This document shows positions 5,381 to 7,769 of a stretch of 7,769 nt of DNA, piece after piece. The translations under genes were made by a program, and so were the position numbers. The notes beneath the pieces were generated by a model. It made no database searches. It saw nothing but the letters and a program-made list of their open reading frames with translations, and was not told the DNA's origin. Location: NCBI GenBank assembly GCA_030840185.1, contig JAUZFY010000241.1, positions 1 through 7,769 on the forward strand, given 5' to 3'. Each line of letters opens with the position of its first letter. Position 1 is the first letter of the stretch. This stretch comes from Microbacteriaceae bacterium. Lineage in GTDB: Bacteria; Actinomycetota; Actinomycetes; Actinomycetales; Microbacteriaceae.

Positions 5381-6832
5381 GTGGCGGAGGTGGATGCGGT
5401 AGTCGTCGGCGCCGGGCCAAACGGGCTCGCCGCTGCGGTGGTGCTCGCCCGAGCCGGGCTGTCCGTTCGTATCTACGAGCGGGACGAGGCGATCGGCGGC
5501 GGCGCACGAACCGGGGAACTAACCCTGCCCGGATTCCTGCACGATATCTGTTCCGCCGTTCACCCGCTCGCGCTGTCATCGGGCTTCTTCCGGGCGTTCC
5601 AGCTTGCACGTCGCATCGATCTTGTGGTCCCGGAGATTTCCTACGCGCAGCCTCTCGACGGTGGGCGCGCCGGAATCGCCTGGCGCGATCTCGATCGCAC
5701 GGCCGAGGCCCTAGGTGTTGATGGCCCCGCCTGGAGACGACTGCTTGCACCGCTCGTCAACCGCGCCGGAGAGGTCGCGCAGTTCACCGGTTCGCAAGTG
5801 CTTCAGCTTCCGCGCCATCCGACCACCGTCGCGCGGTTGGGCCTTCGCATCCTCGAACAAGGCAGCGGCGTGGCTTGGGATCGGCGCTTCACCACCGAGG
5901 AGGCTCCCGCGTTGCTCACTGGGGTGCTCGCTCATTCGAGCCAGCGTTTGCCGAGCCTCGCCTCAGCCGCAGGGGGACTCGTTCTCGCAACATCAGCGCA
6001 CTCACGGGGCTGGCCGATCCCGATCGGCGGCAGCGGCTCAATAGTCGAGGCGATGGCGGCCGACATTCGGCTGCACGGCGGAGAAATCATTACCGGAACC
6101 GAGGTGGGGAGCGTTTCGGAGCTTCCCGAGGCGCGCGCCATTCTGTTCGACCTGACGCCGCGGGCGCTCGCCCGAATCGCGGCCGACCGATTGCCGGAGC
6201 GCTACCGGAGAGCGCTCGACCGCTTCCGTTACGGCAACGGCGTTGCGAAGGTGGACTTCGCACTGTCCGAACCGGTTCCGTGGCGGAACCCGGAGCTAGC
6301 GGCAGCAGGAACACTCCACCTCGGCGGAACTCGCGACGAGATGGTCGCCTCGGAGAAGGAGGTCGCGAACGGTCGTCATCCAGGCAGCCCGTATGTGCTT
6401 GTCGCGCAACCGAGCGCGTTCGATTCGACTAGGGCCCCTGCGGACAAGCACGTGTTGTGGAGTTACACTCACGTGCCAAACGGGTCAATTCGTGATCGGA
6501 CCGAGGCGATCACGGCGCAGATCGAGCGCTTCGCTCCCGGGTTCCGGGACACGATTCTCGCTTCGGCCAGTCGCACCGCAATTGATGTCGAACGTCACAA
6601 CCCGAACTACGTGGGCGGCGACATCGCCGGGGGAGCGATGAGCCTCGCCCAGCTGATCGCCAGGCCGGTTCTCTCTCCGGTTCCTTGGCGGACACCGACG
6701 GAGGGACTGTATCTGTGTTCGTCATCCACTCCGCCCGGTCCCGGTGTGCACGGTCTCGCGGGCTACTACGCCGCGGTGACAGCGATGAAGGATCGGTTTG
6801 GTATCTCGCATGCGCCGAATCTCGGCATCTAG
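5381..6832 (+). CDS. NAD(P)/FAD-dependent oxidoreductase of the phytoene-desaturase-like superfamily
   Basis: A 483-residue flavoprotein. The dinucleotide-binding motif VVVGAGPNGLAAA spans residues 7-19, and Glu33 at the end of the second strand (RIYERD) should bind the ADP ribose. The GGGARTGE segment at 39-46 is the second conserved FAD contact. The C-terminal block at about 442-465 (GLYLCSSSTPPGPGVHGLAGYYAA) is the usual closing FAD motif. Order and length fit COG1233-type enzymes (PYROXD2 or CrtI-like). No crtB, crtE or other carotenoid genes are nearby, so carotenoid synthesis should not be assumed and the substrate is unknown. The start is GTG 5381, with GAGGG (5369-5373) 7 nt upstream. 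The gene is divergent from the wall protein and convergent with the HdeD-like gene, so it is probably transcribed alone. A 21-nt duplication spans its stop codon. Confidence 0.92.
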   Translation: MAEVDAVVVGAGPNGLAAAVVLARAGLSVRIYERDEAIGGGARTGELTLPGFLHDICSAVHPLALSSGFFRAFQLARRIDLVVPEISYAQPLDGGRAGIAWRDLDRTAEALGVDGPAWRRLLAPLVNRAGEVAQFTGSQVLQLPRHPTTVARLGLRILEQGSGVAWDRRFTTEEAPALLTGVLAHSSQRLPSLASAAGGLVLATSAHSRGWPIPIGGSGSIVEAMAADIRLHGGEIITGTEVGSVSELPEARAILFDLTPRALARIAADRLPERYRRALDRFRYGNGVAKVDFALSEPVPWRNPELAAAGTLHLGGTRDEMVASEKEVANGRHPGSPYVLVAQPSAFDSTRAPADKHVLWSYTHVPNGSIRDRTEAITAQIERFAPGFRDTILASASRTAIDVERHNPNYVGGDIAGGAMSLAQLIARPVLSPVPWRTPTEGLYLCSSSTPPGPGVHGLAGYYAAVTAMKDRFGISHAPNLGI

Positions 6833-6866
6833 ACCCTTAACAGGTGCATCTAGCCCGTTAACAGTT
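6825..6866. repeat. imperfect 21-nt tandem duplication across the oxidoreductase stop codon
   Basis: Copy one (6825-6845) and copy two (6846-6866) both begin GCATCTAG and both contain TTAACAG at the same offset. They match at 17 of the first 19 positions. The TAG in copy one is the oxidoreductase stop; copy two lies in the 51-bp gap before the stop of the convergent HdeD-like gene. I see no clear terminator hairpin in this gap. Confidence 0.6.
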
Positions 6867-6883
6867 CAGTGCCGTCGCCCCAG

Positions 6884-7489
6884 TCAGGTGGCAGCCGGCT
6901 CGGTGCTGCGCTTGCGCGGCATGGTCAGGAGCGTCGTGACGCTCACGACGATGAGCAGGATGGACGCGATGGCGACGAAGGTAACGACCGCGAGAGTGGG
7001 CAACAGGAACGTGACGATGCCGGCGATGATCGAGACGGCGCCGCTCGCGATCCCCAACCACCGAGCCGTTCCGCTGGCACGAATTCCCTCCACGATGTCG
7101 ACGATTCCCTCGGCTATCCAACCGATGCCGATCACCAGAGCGAGCACAACGAGCGATTCGTACGGGTGAAGCAGGGCGATGACGCCCGCGATGATCACGA
7201 GGAGCCCAAGGACGCCGGTGAGCCAGCGCAGACCCGTGCTGAGGCCGTCGGCGACGAAGGCGGCGGTGATCCTGAAGATGCCGGAGGCAATGAGGTAGCT
7301 GCCGAAGATGACGGCAACGGTAAGCAGAGTCGCACCCGGCCACAGCAGTCCGATGATTCCGAGGATGAGGCCGATGATCGCGATAGCGATCAGCTCACCA
7401 CGGTGAAACCTGAGTAGCCCGACTGGGAAACCCGTTAGCGGTCCCTTGTCCGCCTCGATAGCGTTCGACGGACTGGCGGAGTGAGTCAT
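6884..7489 (-). CDS. HdeD-family (DUF308) integral membrane protein
   Basis: A 201-residue very hydrophobic protein with about six predicted transmembrane helices, at roughly 33-50, 54-78, 89-107, 110-131, 146-163 and 167-188. The N-terminal 30 residues are polar and the C-terminus ends in a positively charged PRKRSTEP tail. Hairpins of helices separated by short W-P-G, HPYES and LPT turns, with acidic and arginine residues between pairs, are typical of the DUF308 repeat of HdeD. Escherichia coli HdeD is linked to acid resistance at high cell density, but most actinobacterial members are uncharacterised. ATG 7489 is well supported by AAGGAG (7498-7503) 8 nt upstream. The gene is preceded by an unusual repeat array rather than another gene, and its promoter must lie in or beyond that array. 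Confidence 0.9.
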   Translation of the reverse strand: MTHSASPSNAIEADKGPLTGFPVGLLRFHRGELIAIAIIGLILGIIGLLWPGATLLTVAVIFGSYLIASGIFRITAAFVADGLSTGLRWLTGVLGLLVIIAGVIALLHPYESLVVLALVIGIGWIAEGIVDIVEGIRASGTARWLGIASGAVSIIAGIVTFLLPTLAVVTFVAIASILLIVVSVTTLLTMPRKRSTEPAAT

Positions 7490-7497
7490 GATGATGT

Positions 7498-7503
7498 CTC
7501 CTT
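7498..7503 (-). promoter_or_regulatory. ribosome binding site of the HdeD-like gene
   Basis: Minus-strand AAGGAG, a near-perfect Shine-Dalgarno sequence, lies 8 nt before the ATG at 7489. It confirms the start and marks the edge between the gene and the upstream repeat array. Confidence 0.7.
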
Positions 7504-7527
7504 ACCGTGGCGACAGGCGCAGCGGGT

Positions 7528-7668
7528 GATGCGTTGTTGGCCGCGCAACTGACGATGCATTGTTGGCCGCGGGTGATGCGTTGTTGGCCGAGAGTTGGTG
7601 ATGCGTTGTTGGCCGAGAGCCGTTGCTGACGTGCTGTTGGCCGCGCCGTTCACCGCGCGCTGTTGGCG
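7528..7668. repeat. degenerate direct-repeat array, block 1 (GATGCGTTGTTGGCC family)
   Basis: The 15-mer GATGCGTTGTTGGCC is exact at 7528-7542, 7575-7589 and 7600-7614. It has one change at 7554-7568 and degenerate versions at 7628-7642 (12 of 15) and about 7654-7668 (10 of 15). Start-to-start distances are 26, 21, 25, 28 and 26 nt. Between the cores the sequence varies in both length and composition. The units fall in different reading frames, so this is not a repeated protein. It sits directly upstream of the HdeD-like gene. Repeat lengths and irregular spacing do not fit CRISPR. Confidence 0.8.
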
Positions 7669-7694
7669 ACAGGTGCCTTGGCGACTCGTGGAGT

Positions 7695-7769
7695 GAGCCG
7701 ACACGTGCAGTGCAGGTTTGCCGACATGTGCAGTGCAGGTTTGCCGACAGGTTCAGTTTTGCCCACATT
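7695..7769. repeat. 23-bp tandem direct repeats, block 2, running off the window edge
   Basis: Two adjacent 23-nt units (7697-7719 and 7720-7742) differ at one base. Each opens GCCGACA and contains TGCAGTGCAGG. A third, decayed unit starts at 7743 (GCCGACAGGTTCAG), and GCCCACATT at the edge looks like the start of a fourth. Shorter relatives beginning TTGGCGAC occur at 7663 and 7678, linking this block to block 1. The array probably continues to the right of the window. Confidence 0.75.

Noticed and set aside
5381..6832. Naming the FAD oxidoreductase as a carotenoid desaturase (crtI)
   Set aside because: The fold and motifs fit the wider COG1233 group, but no carotenoid genes are nearby and the sequence is not clearly closer to CrtI than to PYROXD2-like enzymes.
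6869..7417. A 182-residue plus-strand open frame antisense to the HdeD-like gene
   Set aside because: It is extremely rich in Asp, Glu, Gly and Arg, as expected for the complement of a hydrophobic membrane protein gene in high-GC DNA.
7502..7768. An 88-residue minus-strand open frame through the repeat array
   Set aside because: Its predicted protein is a low-complexity string with PTTHH and ANNAS phrases that come from the same DNA repeat read in different frames. That shows the repeat is not kept in frame. It has no family resemblance.
7528..7769. CRISPR array
   Set aside because: The conserved cores are only about 15 nt, the distances between them vary from 21 to 28 nt, copies decay along the array, block 2 units are directly adjacent without spacers, and no cas gene is present.
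1..7769. Mobile element, prophage or recent horizontal island
   Set aside because: I found no transposase, integrase, tRNA or flanking terminal repeats, and the base composition and codon bias look uniform across all genes.

Overview
The window looks like chromosomal DNA from a high-GC actinomycete, most likely of the Microbacteriaceae type. The reasons are a G+C content of roughly two thirds by eye, strong G/C preference at third codon positions, GTG starts, one apparently leaderless gene, a MarP-like membrane serine protease, a regulator carrying a SARP/BTAD module, and a surface protein ending in an LAxTG sorting signal. I see no transposase, integrase, phage gene, tRNA or rRNA.

Layout, left to right. 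Bases 1-60 hold the possible 3' end of a rightward gene. A short-chain dehydrogenase (99-887, minus) and a dienelactone-hydrolase-family enzyme (941-1735, plus) diverge from a 53-bp region that carries a leaderless-type -10 element and a perfect hairpin next to the hydrolase start codon. Three minus-strand genes then follow in the order of transcription: an LAxTG wall-anchored protein built of paired-cysteine repeats (5260-4259), an HxlR-plus-SARP/BTAD fusion regulator (4187-3036) and a MarP-like CvpA/trypsin protease (2971-1787). They are close enough (71 and 64 bp gaps) for some co-transcription. A 120-bp region with a GTCACG/CGTGAC palindrome separates the wall protein from a divergent FAD-dependent oxidoreductase (5381-6832, plus). 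An HdeD/DUF308 six-helix membrane protein (6884-7489, minus) converges on that oxidoreductase.

The last 270 bases upstream of hdeD contain no convincing gene. They are instead an array of degenerate direct repeats anchored on TTGGCCG or TTGCCGACA, running off the right edge.

Functionally, the wall protein, the MarP-like protease and the HdeD-like protein are all envelope proteins. Relatives of the last two are tied to acid or envelope stress in other bacteria, so an envelope or stress theme is possible but is an inference. The SDR, the hydrolase and the FAD enzyme are generic redox or hydrolytic enzymes whose substrates cannot be read from sequence. The points most worth a second look are the repeat array upstream of hdeD, the two-DNA-binding-domain fusion regulator with a palindrome beside its start, and the six-module cysteine-repeat wall protein.
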